Shown here in pieces: positions 53,409-61,526 of a stretch of DNA of 64,000 nt. The stretch is taken from NCBI GenBank assembly GCA_040386335.1, contig JAZKFT010000011.1:124001-188000 (forward strand). The letters run 5' to 3'. Made by a program: the position numbers and the translations under genes. The notes beneath the pieces are model-generated. The model worked only from the letters and a program-made list of their open reading frames with translations. It did not search any database and was not told where the DNA came from. Numbering within the stretch: the first letter of the stretch is position 1; each line of letters begins with the position of its first letter. The stretch comes from JAZKFT01 sp040386335. Its GTDB lineage: Bacteria > Bacteroidota > Bacteroidia > Chitinophagales > Chitinophagaceae.

Positions 53409-53540
53409 TTACGCTTCTTTCTTTTCAGCCACCGGAGCAGCAGCGGGCTTTACAACCTTCTTAGCTTTTGCAGGCCGGATATTGCCAAATGATCCTTTAG
53501 TAATTTTTCCTTTTTTTGTTTTGATGTCACCTCTTCCCAT
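53409..53540 (-). CDS. 30S ribosomal protein THX
   Basis: The 43-residue basic protein starts MGRGDIKTKKGKITKGSFGN, which is the bTHX signature; it ends in an Ala/Lys-rich tail (AKAKKVVKPAAAPVAEKKEA). An upstream frame extension to 53630 is out of family and rejected. THX binds the head of the small ribosomal subunit in several phyla, including Bacteroidota. Confidence 0.9.
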   Translation of the reverse strand: MGRGDIKTKKGKITKGSFGNIRPAKAKKVVKPAAAPVAEKKEA

Positions 53541-53663
53541 GATTTTTATTTTTTTATTTGTTTGATTTTGTCTGCAGGATATTGCCTGCAATTGGGGCGA
53601 AAGTAAAACAAGCAAGGCACACTTGGGCACCTTGCTTGTTATTTCCTTTTTTTGGCAAACGGA

Positions 53664-53933
53664 TCAGATCTTTCCAGAAAGTTCTTTACCAGCTTTAAAC
53701 TTGGCTACTTTTTTGGCTTTGATCTTAATTACGGCACCAGTTTGCGGATTGCGTCCGTTACGGGCAGCACGTTTTGATACAGAAAAAGTTCCAAAACCTA
53801 CAAGGGTAACTTTGTCGCCTTTCTTCAAAGATTTTGCAACTGCATCTACAAAAGAATCAAGGGCAGCATTAGCCTGTGTCTTAGTGATGCCTGCATCGTC
53901 AGCAAGTTTGCTGATTAAATCAGATTTGTTCAT
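53664..53933 (-). CDS. hup: HU-type DNA-binding protein
   Basis: An 89-residue histone-like nucleoid protein: MNKSDLISKLADDAGITKTQ, AALDSFVDAVAKSLKKGDKV, VGFGTFSVSKRAARNGRNPQ (the arm) and KAKKVAKFKAGKEL. It fits HU length and all core motifs. HU bends and compacts DNA. It has a good Bacteroidota promoter directly upstream. Confidence 0.95.
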   Translation of the reverse strand: MNKSDLISKLADDAGITKTQANAALDSFVDAVAKSLKKGDKVTLVGFGTFSVSKRAARNGRNPQTGAVIKIKAKKVAKFKAGKELSGKI

Positions 53934-53957
53934 GGGGAATAATTTTTAAGATGGAGA

Positions 53958-53988
53958 CAAATATAGAAGGTTTTGTTTGCGGTCAAAA
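53958..53988 (-). promoter_or_regulatory. Promoter of the HU gene
   Basis: On the minus strand TTTTG (53988-53984) is followed after 18 bases by TATATTTG (53965-53958), matching the Bacteroidota TTTG/TAnnTTTG promoter almost perfectly. The -7 box lies about 25 bases before the HU start codon. Confidence 0.75.
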
Positions 53989-54221
53989 TATTTTGTGATC
54001 CCAGTTATTAACACTAAATCGGCTGAAACCTTTACGCCACAAGGGTTTTAGCTAAACCAGCCAACAAAGCAAAACCACGATCTAAAGGCACCAATCCCGC
54101 AAAACTCAACGCCAGCAAGGCTTTCGTGAGATTATTGGCTGAAAATACAAGCCCTGTAAGGGTTTGAGGGAATATACATTTTTTTCTGTGTAGCCAAAAT
54201 GAAGGTTTTTATTTTCCACAA

Positions 54222-54527
54222 TTAGTTCACAACCTCCATTAGCGAACGAAAAGCGATGAAGTTGTCGCCCCATTTTTCTATTGTTTGCCGGCGCAGCGCC
54301 GGAGCGTATAATTCTATATACCGGTTGTATTGTGCCTTGCTTACAGCATAATATTGGAAGGCATAAGTGGGTCCTTCTGTTTCGTCCGTTTCCAGCAGGC
54401 GGAGTAACTGGTGCTTTTCAAAACAGCCGGTGCCGAGTACTTCAGGTACATGCAGGTCGAGCATCCATTGCAGCCATTCCTCATGCTTTTCCCAGGTAAT
54501 TTTTATGGTGATGTTGTAAATGATCAT
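54222..54527 (-). CDS. DUF4286 family protein
   Basis: A 101-residue protein matching the DUF4286 family, common in Bacteroidota: MIIYNITIKITWEKHEEWL, HVPEVLGTGCFEKHQLLRLL, and TYAFQYYAVSKAQYNRYIELYAPALR split by helix boundaries. The fold is probably a ferredoxin-like dimer; function unknown. It lies downstream of HU on the same strand with no shared operon evidence. Confidence 0.85.
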   Translation of the reverse strand: MIIYNITIKITWEKHEEWLQWMLDLHVPEVLGTGCFEKHQLLRLLETDETEGPTYAFQYYAVSKAQYNRYIELYAPALRRQTIEKWGDNFIAFRSLMEVVN

Positions 54528-54700
54528 GGTAGCATATTTGATAGAGAAAGAAAAGAAATCAATTTAAGACCCAAAAATATTCCTGTTGAATGAAAAGCGG
54601 CTTTGTAAGTTTGAAAAAGCAAGTTTGCCGTATGATAGATTAGTAATCGTTGTTGCGGTCTGGTTTTTCGCACAGAGTATTACGATAAATAGCGGCACCC

Positions 54701-54775
54701 TAACCCCTGTCGGGGCGAACGCCAGCCCCGACAGGGGTTAAATCATGAATCCGAAATCATAAATCATACATCCCT
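54701..54775 (+). repeat. Composite leader repeat: 16-bp-stem hairpin plus A-rich tail, upstream of paaG
   Basis: The hairpin 54701-54716/54725-54740 is perfect (core ACCCCTGTCGGGGC, 8-base loop). A tail with ATCCGAAATCATAAATC follows and the paaG start codon comes directly after. A related composite in the opposite orientation precedes the gene at 61253. Confidence 0.8.
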
Positions 54776-55552
54776 ATGGCTTCCATACTTTTCGAAATAG
54801 AAAACAACGTGGCGGTAATTACGCTTAACCGGCCTGAAAAGTTTAATGCTTTTAACCGCGAAATGGCCCTGGAACTGCAATCGGTTTTAGATGCCTGTGC
54901 CATTGATGGCGGCATTCGCAGCGTTTACATTACCGGCGCGGGCAAAGCATTTTGTGCCGGTCAGGACTTAAGTGAACTGATGGGCGATGACGCCCCCGGG
55001 TTTGAAAAAATTTTAAGCGAGCATTATAATCCCATTGTAACCCGCATCAGGAACCTGCATAAACCCGTGGTGGTAGCGGTAAACGGTGTAGCCGCAGGTG
55101 CCGGCGCCAATATTGCTTTATGCGGAGATGTGGTAGTAGCCGCTACTTCTGCTTCTTTTATACAGGCTTTTAGCAAAATCGGCCTAATACCAGATAGCGG
55201 CGGCACCTATCATTTACCCCGCCTTATTGGCTGGCAAAAAGCGAGTGCTTTAATGATGACAGGCGATAAGGTAGGCGCTGAAGAAGCGGAACGTATCGGG
55301 ATGATCTACAAAGTATTCAGTGATGAAGATTTTGCTTCATCATCGATGAAAATTGCAACCACCCTGGCAGCCATGCCCACCCGGGGTTTGGCACTTACCA
55401 AGCAGGCACTCAACGAATCTTTCAACAACGACCTGGTACTGCAATTGCAAATGGAAGACCAATTGCAATATGCAGCAGCCAATACCGAAGACTATGCCGA
55501 GGGCGTAGCATCATTTTTAGAAAAACGACTACCGGTTTTTAAAGGCAAATAA
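54776..55552 (+). CDS. paaG: Enoyl-CoA hydratase/isomerase, PaaG type
   Basis: The 258-residue crotonase-fold protein matches the PaaG (1,2-epoxyphenylacetyl-CoA isomerase) type: NNVAVITLNRPEKFNAFNREM, the oxyanion-hole motif AFCAGQDLSELMG, VAVNGVAAGAGANIALCGD and SKIGLIPDSGGTYHLPRLIG with the catalytic Asp region. In phenylacetate breakdown PaaG isomerises the ring-epoxide CoA ester to an oxepin. The neighbours paaI and paaY support this, but the monooxygenase genes paaABCDE are not in the window, so a general enoyl-CoA hydratase role remains possible. Confidence 0.85.
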   Translation: MASILFEIENNVAVITLNRPEKFNAFNREMALELQSVLDACAIDGGIRSVYITGAGKAFCAGQDLSELMGDDAPGFEKILSEHYNPIVTRIRNLHKPVVVAVNGVAAGAGANIALCGDVVVAATSASFIQAFSKIGLIPDSGGTYHLPRLIGWQKASALMMTGDKVGAEEAERIGMIYKVFSDEDFASSSMKIATTLAAMPTRGLALTKQALNESFNNDLVLQLQMEDQLQYAAANTEDYAEGVASFLEKRLPVFKGK

Positions 55553-55569
55553 TTAAAAACCTGCGCCCC

Positions 55570-55989
55570 ATGTCCCTTTCAAAAGCTACACAGATCATTG
55601 ATCAAATGATGGCCAAAGATGGCTTTACGGCCTGGCTGGGCGCTGTGCGTTTGGAAGAAAGGGAAGGTTACTGCAAACTTCAGATGGTCATCCGCAAGGA
55701 AATGTGCAATGGCTTCGATATCGCTCACGGCGGCATTTCTTATTCCCTGGCTGATAGCGCACTTGCTTTTGCCAGTAACAGCCATGGCCGGCAGGCTGTT
55801 TCAATAGAAACATCTATTTCTCATCTAAAACCTCTGCACGAAGGCGATACCATTATAGCCACCGCTCAAAACATCAGCCTTGGAAAAAGTATAGGGATTT
55901 ACGAAGTACGGGTGGAGAAGCCGGATGGAGTATTGGTGGCTTTGTTTAAGGGGACGGTATATAGAAAAAAGGATGTTTGGGAAGTGTAG
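55570..55989 (+). CDS. paaI: Acyl-CoA thioesterase, PaaI type
   Basis: The 139-residue hotdog-fold protein has the PaaI signature: CNGFDIAHGGISYSLADSALAFASN split by the active-site HGG, then VSIETSISHLKPLHEGDTII. PaaI thioesterases release CoA from ring-hydroxylated phenylacetyl-CoA and so protect the CoA pool of the paa pathway. It starts 17 bases after paaG and is likely co-transcribed. Confidence 0.9.
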   Translation: MSLSKATQIIDQMMAKDGFTAWLGAVRLEEREGYCKLQMVIRKEMCNGFDIAHGGISYSLADSALAFASNSHGRQAVSIETSISHLKPLHEGDTIIATAQNISLGKSIGIYEVRVEKPDGVLVALFKGTVYRKKDVWEV

Positions 55990-56024
55990 ACATATTATCC
56001 ATTTACAACTGTAACGATCACACT

Positions 56025-56603
56025 ATGAATTTTGAATTTGCAGAGCAAATAAATCCATCATTGACAAATCTTGATTTTGGGAAAGCCATTAGTATCGCAG
56101 AAAATTCTCTCAGGAAAATTCCTCAAACAGAATTCCATTCAATAATTGGAAAATCGCTTCTTCACCAAACTGATTCTTTGGTCAGTTGGATCGAACATTT
56201 TCACAAAACTCTTTCACTGGAATGTGAGATAAAAGCACTGTATTTTGAGATGAACGAGTTTGATATCAATACAGACGTATGGTACATTGATGGATTTGGA
56301 TTTGAGAAAGATGGCGGATTGGATAGCGATATGGAATGGCTTTGTGATGTATATGGTGATAAAATGACGGGGCAGGAATTTGTTTTAAGTGGATATGAAC
56401 AACAACAAAATGCTTTTGAAAGTATTGAACTGGATAGTGATCATTTGCAAGATTCGAGGGATTGGTGTGAGCAACTGATTATTGCAAGATTTATGGAACT
56501 TATGTTTTGCGCCCATTCGGACAGCAAGAAGAAAGGTTTAGGTTGGGCAACGATCCCGTTGTATTATACTGAGTATTCTTACGACTTTATTCTTAGGTCC
56601 TAA
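56025..56603 (+). CDS. Conserved-looking protein of unknown function in the paa group
   Basis: 192 residues from the ATG at 56025 (an upstream in-frame start would overlap paaI). No signal or membrane segment. Motifs visible: FAEQINPSLTNLDFGKAISI, LYFEMNEFDINTDVWYIDGFGF, DSDMEWLCDVYGDKMTGQEF. No family was recognised. The sequence is acidic and A+T-richer than its neighbours, and it interrupts the paaI-paaY order. Confidence 0.6.
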   Translation: MNFEFAEQINPSLTNLDFGKAISIAENSLRKIPQTEFHSIIGKSLLHQTDSLVSWIEHFHKTLSLECEIKALYFEMNEFDINTDVWYIDGFGFEKDGGLDSDMEWLCDVYGDKMTGQEFVLSGYEQQQNAFESIELDSDHLQDSRDWCEQLIIARFMELMFCAHSDSKKKGLGWATIPLYYTEYSYDFILRS

Positions 56604-56651
56604 ACCAAAAACTGGAAAAATTTCACAGTAAATCTTTAGTAAAGTAATTAG

Positions 56652-57245
56652 ATGTTTTACGAATTCAACGGTATAAAGCCAGTAGCTGATCCATCATCGT
56701 TTGTTCACCCGCAAGCTGCGGTTACGGGCAATGTTATCATAGGAAAGGATGTGTACATTGGTCCAGGTGCCGCCCTGCGTGGCGACTGGGGACAGATCAT
56801 TATTGAAGACGGCTGTAATGTGCAGGAGAATTGCACGATACATATGTTTCCCGGGGTGACTGTGTTATTGAAAACTGGCGCCCATATTGGCCATGGTGCC
56901 ATTATACACGGCGCTATCATTGGCCGAAACTGCCTGGTGGGTATGAATGCCGTGATCATGGATAATGTGGAACTGGGAGACGAATCCATTGTGGGTGCCT
57001 TATGTTTTATTAAGGCAGATGAAAAAATCCCATCCCGAAGCCTCGTAGTAGGCAACCCTGCTAAAATCATTAAACAGGTAAGCGACGATATGATAACCTG
57101 GAAAACCGAAGGCACTAAATTATACCAGCAACTCCCGGCAGAAATGCAGCAGTACTGGCAGCCTTGCGATCCGTTAACTGAAGCTAATGAAAGCCATGCC
57201 AGGCAGGCGTCTCAATATAAGACCTGGAACGAAACAAAGTCATAG
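56652..57245 (+). CDS. paaY: Gamma-carbonic-anhydrase-like hexapeptide protein, PaaY type
   Basis: The 197-residue left-handed beta-helix protein has many hexapeptide repeats (VIIGKDVYIGPGAALRGDW, GAHIGHGAIIHGAIIGRN, CLVGMNAVIMDNVELGDESIVGA in two blocks) with the metal-binding His residues of gamma carbonic anhydrases, and GNPAKIIK near the end. Context with paaG and paaI supports PaaY, a thioesterase that acts on aberrant ring-CoA products. It could also be a general carbonic-anhydrase-like protein. Confidence 0.88.
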   Translation: MFYEFNGIKPVADPSSFVHPQAAVTGNVIIGKDVYIGPGAALRGDWGQIIIEDGCNVQENCTIHMFPGVTVLLKTGAHIGHGAIIHGAIIGRNCLVGMNAVIMDNVELGDESIVGALCFIKADEKIPSRSLVVGNPAKIIKQVSDDMITWKTEGTKLYQQLPAEMQQYWQPCDPLTEANESHARQASQYKTWNETKS

Positions 57246-57252
57246 CCTGCTG

Positions 57253-58359
57253 CTATTTCAAAAAAACAACATCCTCATTATACCCCTTTACCCGGAACAT
57301 ATTCTGAGCGATACCTGCTTCGGTAAAAGGATAACGCCTCGGGTAAATAGCCAGAGCATTGGCACCCTTTTCCTCGCCGGTCGTAACATGGTGCCGCAGC
57401 AATTTTATGATGGCGACATCTTTCAGCCTGATACTGGCCAATGAATTTTGCAGAAGACCTTCATTGTAAAAAACAACCAGTTCCCGGCCGTCAAGCCATA
57501 ATTTATTCATCTTTTTTTCTACAGCGATATTGTACAGCAAAAGTTTGTCGGTGATATATTGCAGTGTATTGGTTCCTGCCCGCACCGCTGTATCACCTAT
57601 TACATCTATTGTAATTTCTGAGGTATCCCTGAACATGCCTTTCGAAAAAAACTGGTTGTATACTTCTGCCGGCGAAAGATTGTTATAGACTCCTGTGCCG
57701 CTCCAGGCCAATGGCCGTAATGCGGGTGCAACAGTTTTTGCCTTTATTACTGTATCCTTATCAGTTACCATCACCGTCACATAAGATTGTGCCGCAGGCC
57801 GGTAAGCGGAATCGAGCCAGAATTCGGGGTGAATATGCAATACTTCTTCAGGGTCTCCTGTAGTAAATGCCAGGTTCATCTCGTCGGTTAACATCCAATC
57901 CTTAATCAAAAAAGAACGGTCTGGCTCCAGCTTTATTTGTTGGGGCTCATATCGTGCATAGTTCTTAACTACATACGCATCCAGTGTCTTTACTTTCTTT
58001 CGGCTGCAATACACCACCTGCCCGTAAATCCTGAAAACACGGGGCTGCACGGCAAGCCATACATCATATTTTCCTTCGGGAATAAATTTAGACATGACGA
58101 TGCTGCCCTCAGCTTTTCCATCTATCAGCGGCCACCGGATATTCCAGGTATTGCCCCGCTCGTTTTGAATAATGACATCTAAGGTGGCTGGTGGTAATTT
58201 CTTGTCTCCTACAGCATACGAGGCCTCCAGGTCCAGTGTGTCGCCATGCTTTAAAACATTATTACTAATCGACACACGAAAATCTGCCTTCTGGCCAAGG
58301 CAGGAAACGGCTATTAAAAGCTGGCAGGCAAAAAATAAAAAGAGAGTCGTTTTTTTCAC
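57253..58359 (-). CDS. Exported tandem paralogue 1: beta-sandwich plus TonB-plug-like C-terminus
   Basis: The 368-residue product has a GTG start and a signal (KKTTLFLFFACQLLIAVSC). An MG2/bacterial-Ig-like region follows (VSISNNVLKHGDTLDLEASY, GKYDVWLAVQPRVFRIYGQ), then a region with aromatic strands, and about 120 final residues that resemble part of the plug domain of TonB-dependent receptors (AEVYNQFFSKGMFRDTSEIT, ALAIYPRRYPFTEAGIAQNMF, VKGYNEDVVFLK). No barrel follows. It is paralogous to the next gene. Function unknown; probably envelope-located. Confidence 0.65.
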   Translation of the reverse strand: MKKTTLFLFFACQLLIAVSCLGQKADFRVSISNNVLKHGDTLDLEASYAVGDKKLPPATLDVIIQNERGNTWNIRWPLIDGKAEGSIVMSKFIPEGKYDVWLAVQPRVFRIYGQVVYCSRKKVKTLDAYVVKNYARYEPQQIKLEPDRSFLIKDWMLTDEMNLAFTTGDPEEVLHIHPEFWLDSAYRPAAQSYVTVMVTDKDTVIKAKTVAPALRPLAWSGTGVYNNLSPAEVYNQFFSKGMFRDTSEITIDVIGDTAVRAGTNTLQYITDKLLLYNIAVEKKMNKLWLDGRELVVFYNEGLLQNSLASIRLKDVAIIKLLRHHVTTGEEKGANALAIYPRRYPFTEAGIAQNMFRVKGYNEDVVFLK

Positions 58360-58426
58360 ATCCGAAAGAGTTGTTTTAAGCGAATCGACATGCCGGCTGA
58401 AGACGGTTTCAAATTATCATCCCGGG

Positions 58427-59581
58427 TTATTTAAAGTACAGTACGGTTTGCACAGGTGTGTATCCTTTAATTCTGAACACATGCCGGTTACCGGTCTTGG
58501 CAACATATTCTCCGCGGCGGGTATATACGGCTATGCCACCACCGCTGCCGCCGAAGCCCCCATAGAAAGGTGGTGGGTACACTTTTACAATGGCAATGTC
58601 AGCAGGATTTAAAGTGTTCATCTGGTCGGGCTCCGCCCTCATTTCATCTATAAAAAAAGACACCGCGCTTCCGCGCCAGGTAGCGCCCATATTGCCATCG
58701 GGCTGCATGGTAATGGTAAGTCCCGCTACCCTTCCCTGTAAATAACTCAGCACCGAAGTGTAACCCATAACATCACTGTCTTCACTCATAAAATCGAACA
58801 CCCTTTCATTCATACTCTGGAACAAGCCACTGGAGTAGGTTTCATTAAATTTATCCGCCTTTGATTTTAGTTTGGCAGTAATGGTAACTCCGGGCAGCAG
58901 GTTTACACTGTCGTTGAATTTTGACGCGTCCGTTAGAAGTCCGCTGCCACTGCTGTCGATGCGCAAAGCAATCGGTGGAGTACCTACATAAAATTGCCTG
59001 GTGGCGAGTGCAGCCGGCTGATAGGAAGAGTCGAGCCAGGCATTGATTTTTATGTCGAGGTCTGCACTTACTTTTTTCTTCCGGGAAAAAATCAGGGTGG
59101 CATCCTTTTCAAAAAGCCAGTTTCTGATTACAAAAGAGCCGTCGGGTTCCACCGGAGTGTCGGCGCTTAACCATTCGCCTTTGGCCGTGAGCAGGTTGGT
59201 AGTTAGCATGTCGGTACGGATGGGTGGGTTGACCGTTCCATATATGCGAAAGAATTTTTGCTGAACGGCAAAGCTGATCGTGTATTTCCCTAATGGCAGT
59301 GAATCGGGAATGATGAGGTCTCCATCTACTGCGCCGTTAAGAAGCGGCCAGCGCATTTTAATGCTCCTGCCGTTTTCGTTTTCAATGACCATTTGCAAAG
59401 TGGCCGCGACTGATTTTTTACCAACACTATAATAATTGGCTACTATTGACAGTGTATCACCCGGCATTAAAAGATGCTTGTTGATGGAAATAGAAAGACT
59501 GTCAGATTGTTGGGCACTGGCCGTAGATACCATTATTGTAAAGCAGCTTAAAACCAATATTTTCCGGGCCGATATTTTCAT
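58427..59581 (-). CDS. Exported tandem paralogue 2: beta-sandwich plus TonB-plug-like C-terminus
   Basis: The start at 59581 gives the signal KISARKILVLSCFTIMVSTA and 384 residues. The layout is the same as its downstream neighbour: ISINKHLLMPGDTLSIVANY, GKYTISFAVQQKFFRIYGT, then LLPGVTITAKLKSKADKFNE, the plug-like start, LSYLQGRVAGLTI, AVSFFIDEMRAEPDQMNTLN and GGIAVYTRRGEYV, ending RIKGYTPVQTVLYFK. The LQGRVAG and IAVYTRRG blocks are those of SusC-like plug domains. There is no barrel. The tandem arrangement points to a duplication; function unknown. Confidence 0.68.
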   Translation of the reverse strand: MKISARKILVLSCFTIMVSTASAQQSDSLSISINKHLLMPGDTLSIVANYYSVGKKSVAATLQMVIENENGRSIKMRWPLLNGAVDGDLIIPDSLPLGKYTISFAVQQKFFRIYGTVNPPIRTDMLTTNLLTAKGEWLSADTPVEPDGSFVIRNWLFEKDATLIFSRKKKVSADLDIKINAWLDSSYQPAALATRQFYVGTPPIALRIDSSGSGLLTDASKFNDSVNLLPGVTITAKLKSKADKFNETYSSGLFQSMNERVFDFMSEDSDVMGYTSVLSYLQGRVAGLTITMQPDGNMGATWRGSAVSFFIDEMRAEPDQMNTLNPADIAIVKVYPPPFYGGFGGSGGGIAVYTRRGEYVAKTGNRHVFRIKGYTPVQTVLYFK

Positions 59582-59674
59582 GCCACAATGTTCCGCCCTT
59601 TTTGTCAATGAATTTCAATGGGTATGCAATTTTAATGTTGCTTTAAAGATGCTGCCTTTTACTGTAAACAGAAC

Positions 59675-60289
59675 TTATCTCGCTACCAAATACACCGTTC
59701 CATGGTCGGTTTCGGCCTGCACTTTGGTACATAGCCCATTTACATAGGTGTAGTAGTTTTTTTTGCCGTCGGCCAAAGTGAGCTCATAGGTATGTGGCCC
59801 GGTGCTTTTTATGGCCAAAAATGAGAGAAAGTTTTCGCTGTATACCCTGGTTATATTGAGTGGCTCGGTGAAATACAACTTGGCGATGGTATGCCTTATT
59901 TCGTCTTTGACCATTACGGTGTCGCCGTCCATCCTCATGCACACATAGCCTTTGGGGCTGTGCATAATATTGTTGCTAACCTTGGTGCTGCCATTTACGG
60001 TGCGAATCATAGCAGCCCGCTGCAGCAGTCCGTCTTTAAAAAGATTGGTCTGGTTATAATTGATTTTGATATTGATCACTACCCACACTTTCACCTTCGA
60101 CTCTATATAATAAAACTGGCCAAGTGGTGTATTGGAAACGCTGGCTTTGAGGGTACCTACATTATCTCCTTTACGGATTACATCGTACATCCTTTCCTGC
60201 TGTGCCATAGCCGGCAACAGCAGCACCAGGAACAAAGCCGCGATGGTTAAAGGTTTCCATTGTGTTATTATCTTCCGCAGGTTTCTCAT
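59675..60289 (-). CDS. DUF6134-like exported protein
   Basis: The start at 60289 gives a short basic lead and the signal PLTIAALFLVLLLPAMAQQ; 204 residues. The rest, YDVIRKGDNVGTLKASVSN, YYIESKVKVWVVINIKINY and YELTLADGKKNYYTYVNGLC, fits the DUF6134 family of exported Bacteroidota proteins of unknown function. It has no clear operon partner. Confidence 0.72.
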   Translation of the reverse strand: MRNLRKIITQWKPLTIAALFLVLLLPAMAQQERMYDVIRKGDNVGTLKASVSNTPLGQFYYIESKVKVWVVINIKINYNQTNLFKDGLLQRAAMIRTVNGSTKVSNNIMHSPKGYVCMRMDGDTVMVKDEIRHTIAKLYFTEPLNITRVYSENFLSFLAIKSTGPHTYELTLADGKKNYYTYVNGLCTKVQAETDHGTVYLVAR

Positions 60290-60371
60290 CTGGTGATTTT
60301 GAAAATTCAAATTAACCAATTTCAACCCGATAGAAAAACAATTGTTAGCTAATTGTTACCCTGCATCGCAT

Positions 60372-61253
60372 TTACACCATTCCAAGCAACACTTGCCAGG
60401 CCTCTTTTATTTTACCTTCCTCCAGCAATTCTTTGGCGTACACATGTAATTCTTTTTCCATTTCATCGGGGCTAATGCTATAATACTGTACGACTTGCTT
60501 TACCCGGTCGTCGTAAAAAGAGGGGTCAGCCAACGGCAATTCGAATGTATTCGCCAGCATCCCCAGGTTATTGCCGCTAAGTGTTTTACTGTTGCGGATA
60601 GAAGCGGGCAGTTGATCAATACCAATTCCCAACTGCGTATTGGGCTTGGGCACTTCAAATACCGCAGCACCACTGGCCCGGCAGTAATAATCAAAACCCA
60701 TCCGGGCTACGAGGTCTATTTTGTGCGGGTCTATCCGTTGTTGTTCGTCAAGGACGTTATCGTTAATATGCATCACCAGCACTTCACAAATCACCAGGTT
60801 TCCAGCGCCGCCTTCTGTGCCAGTTTCTATTACCTGCCGCACTTTACATTCCAGTTGCACCGGGCTTTCGGCTACTCTGAAAGCTTTCACTTTTTGGGAG
60901 GGCAATTTGGTAAACCCGGCTTTTACAAATTCATCCACACCTTTTTCATATTCGCAGCTGCTAAGACTGGCCTGCTGCACCATGGAATAATTGACCACAT
61001 TGATCACCACTTCGCCGGTCTCGTACACATTCTCCAGGGTATGTTTGATGGTATTGTCCCGAACCCTTCTCGCAGGTGAAAAAATAAGTGTGGTAGGGTT
61101 GCTGCCAAATACATTAAAAAAGCTGAAGGGACTCAGGTTGGGATTTCCATCCTTATCAACCGTGCTGGCAAAACAAATGGGGCGCGGCGCAATGGCACCG
61201 AGCAAATAACTGTGTAATAACCCTGTTTTTATTTCGCCGGGGATGATGGTCAT
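60372..61253 (-). CDS. Flavin reductase family protein (FMN-binding split barrel)
   Basis: 293 residues; the N-terminal 200 form a flavin-reductase-like split barrel: GAIAPRPICFASTVDKDGNPNL, SPFSFFNVFGSNPTTLIF, TGEVVINVVNYSMVQQASLSS and VQLECKVRQVIETG. The last 90 residues are a helical extension (MLANTFELPLADPSFYDDRV) typical for the larger Bacteroidota members. It binds FMN and may act as an oxidoreductase; the substrate is unknown. A composite repeat precedes the start codon. Confidence 0.88.
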   Translation of the reverse strand: MTIIPGEIKTGLLHSYLLGAIAPRPICFASTVDKDGNPNLSPFSFFNVFGSNPTTLIFSPARRVRDNTIKHTLENVYETGEVVINVVNYSMVQQASLSSCEYEKGVDEFVKAGFTKLPSQKVKAFRVAESPVQLECKVRQVIETGTEGGAGNLVICEVLVMHINDNVLDEQQRIDPHKIDLVARMGFDYYCRASGAAVFEVPKPNTQLGIGIDQLPASIRNSKTLSGNNLGMLANTFELPLADPSFYDDRVKQVVQYYSISPDEMEKELHVYAKELLEEGKIKEAWQVLLGMV

Positions 61254-61254
61254 T

Positions 61255-61331
61255 CAGATTTGTGATTTCGGATTTGTGATTTTGGATTTAGAAACCCTGT
61301 CAGGGCTTGTTTTTTTGCCCTGACAGGGTTT
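61255..61331 (-). repeat. Composite leader repeat, second copy, upstream of the flavin reductase gene
   Basis: The hairpin 61292-61306/61317-61331 is perfect over 15 bases (core ACCCTGTCAGGGC). Read on the minus strand it is followed by AATCCGAAATCACAAATC and then the ATG at 61253, the same order as at 54701-54775. Confidence 0.8.
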
Positions 61332-61489
61332 TACGAGTCTTGCTATTTATTTTAATATCCAATTTTTCATTGATGTTCCTTTGGCTATTTATAATACCAG
61401 ATCGATGGATTCAATAGTAGCACTAAATTGAATGGAGCGTCGCCAATGTCGCTCCATAGTAGTACAAATGCCCGGCTCATAAAATAAAA

Positions 61490-61521
61490 AACAATGACCT
61501 AATGACAAATGACCTAATGCC
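61490..61521 (+). repeat. Short direct repeat next to the GH3 gene
   Basis: AATGACCTAATG occurs twice in tandem (about 61493 and 61507) directly downstream of the GH3 stop codon. Function unknown. Confidence 0.5.
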
Positions 61522-61526
61522 CATGA

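Noticed and set aside
53541..53630. N-terminal extension of THX
   Set aside because: THX proteins begin MGRGDIK; the upstream codons are intergenic sequence.
53989..54221. Possible small gene or RNA between HU and the DUF4286 gene
   Set aside because: No open frame with a plausible start or clear hairpin with U-tract; nothing supportable.
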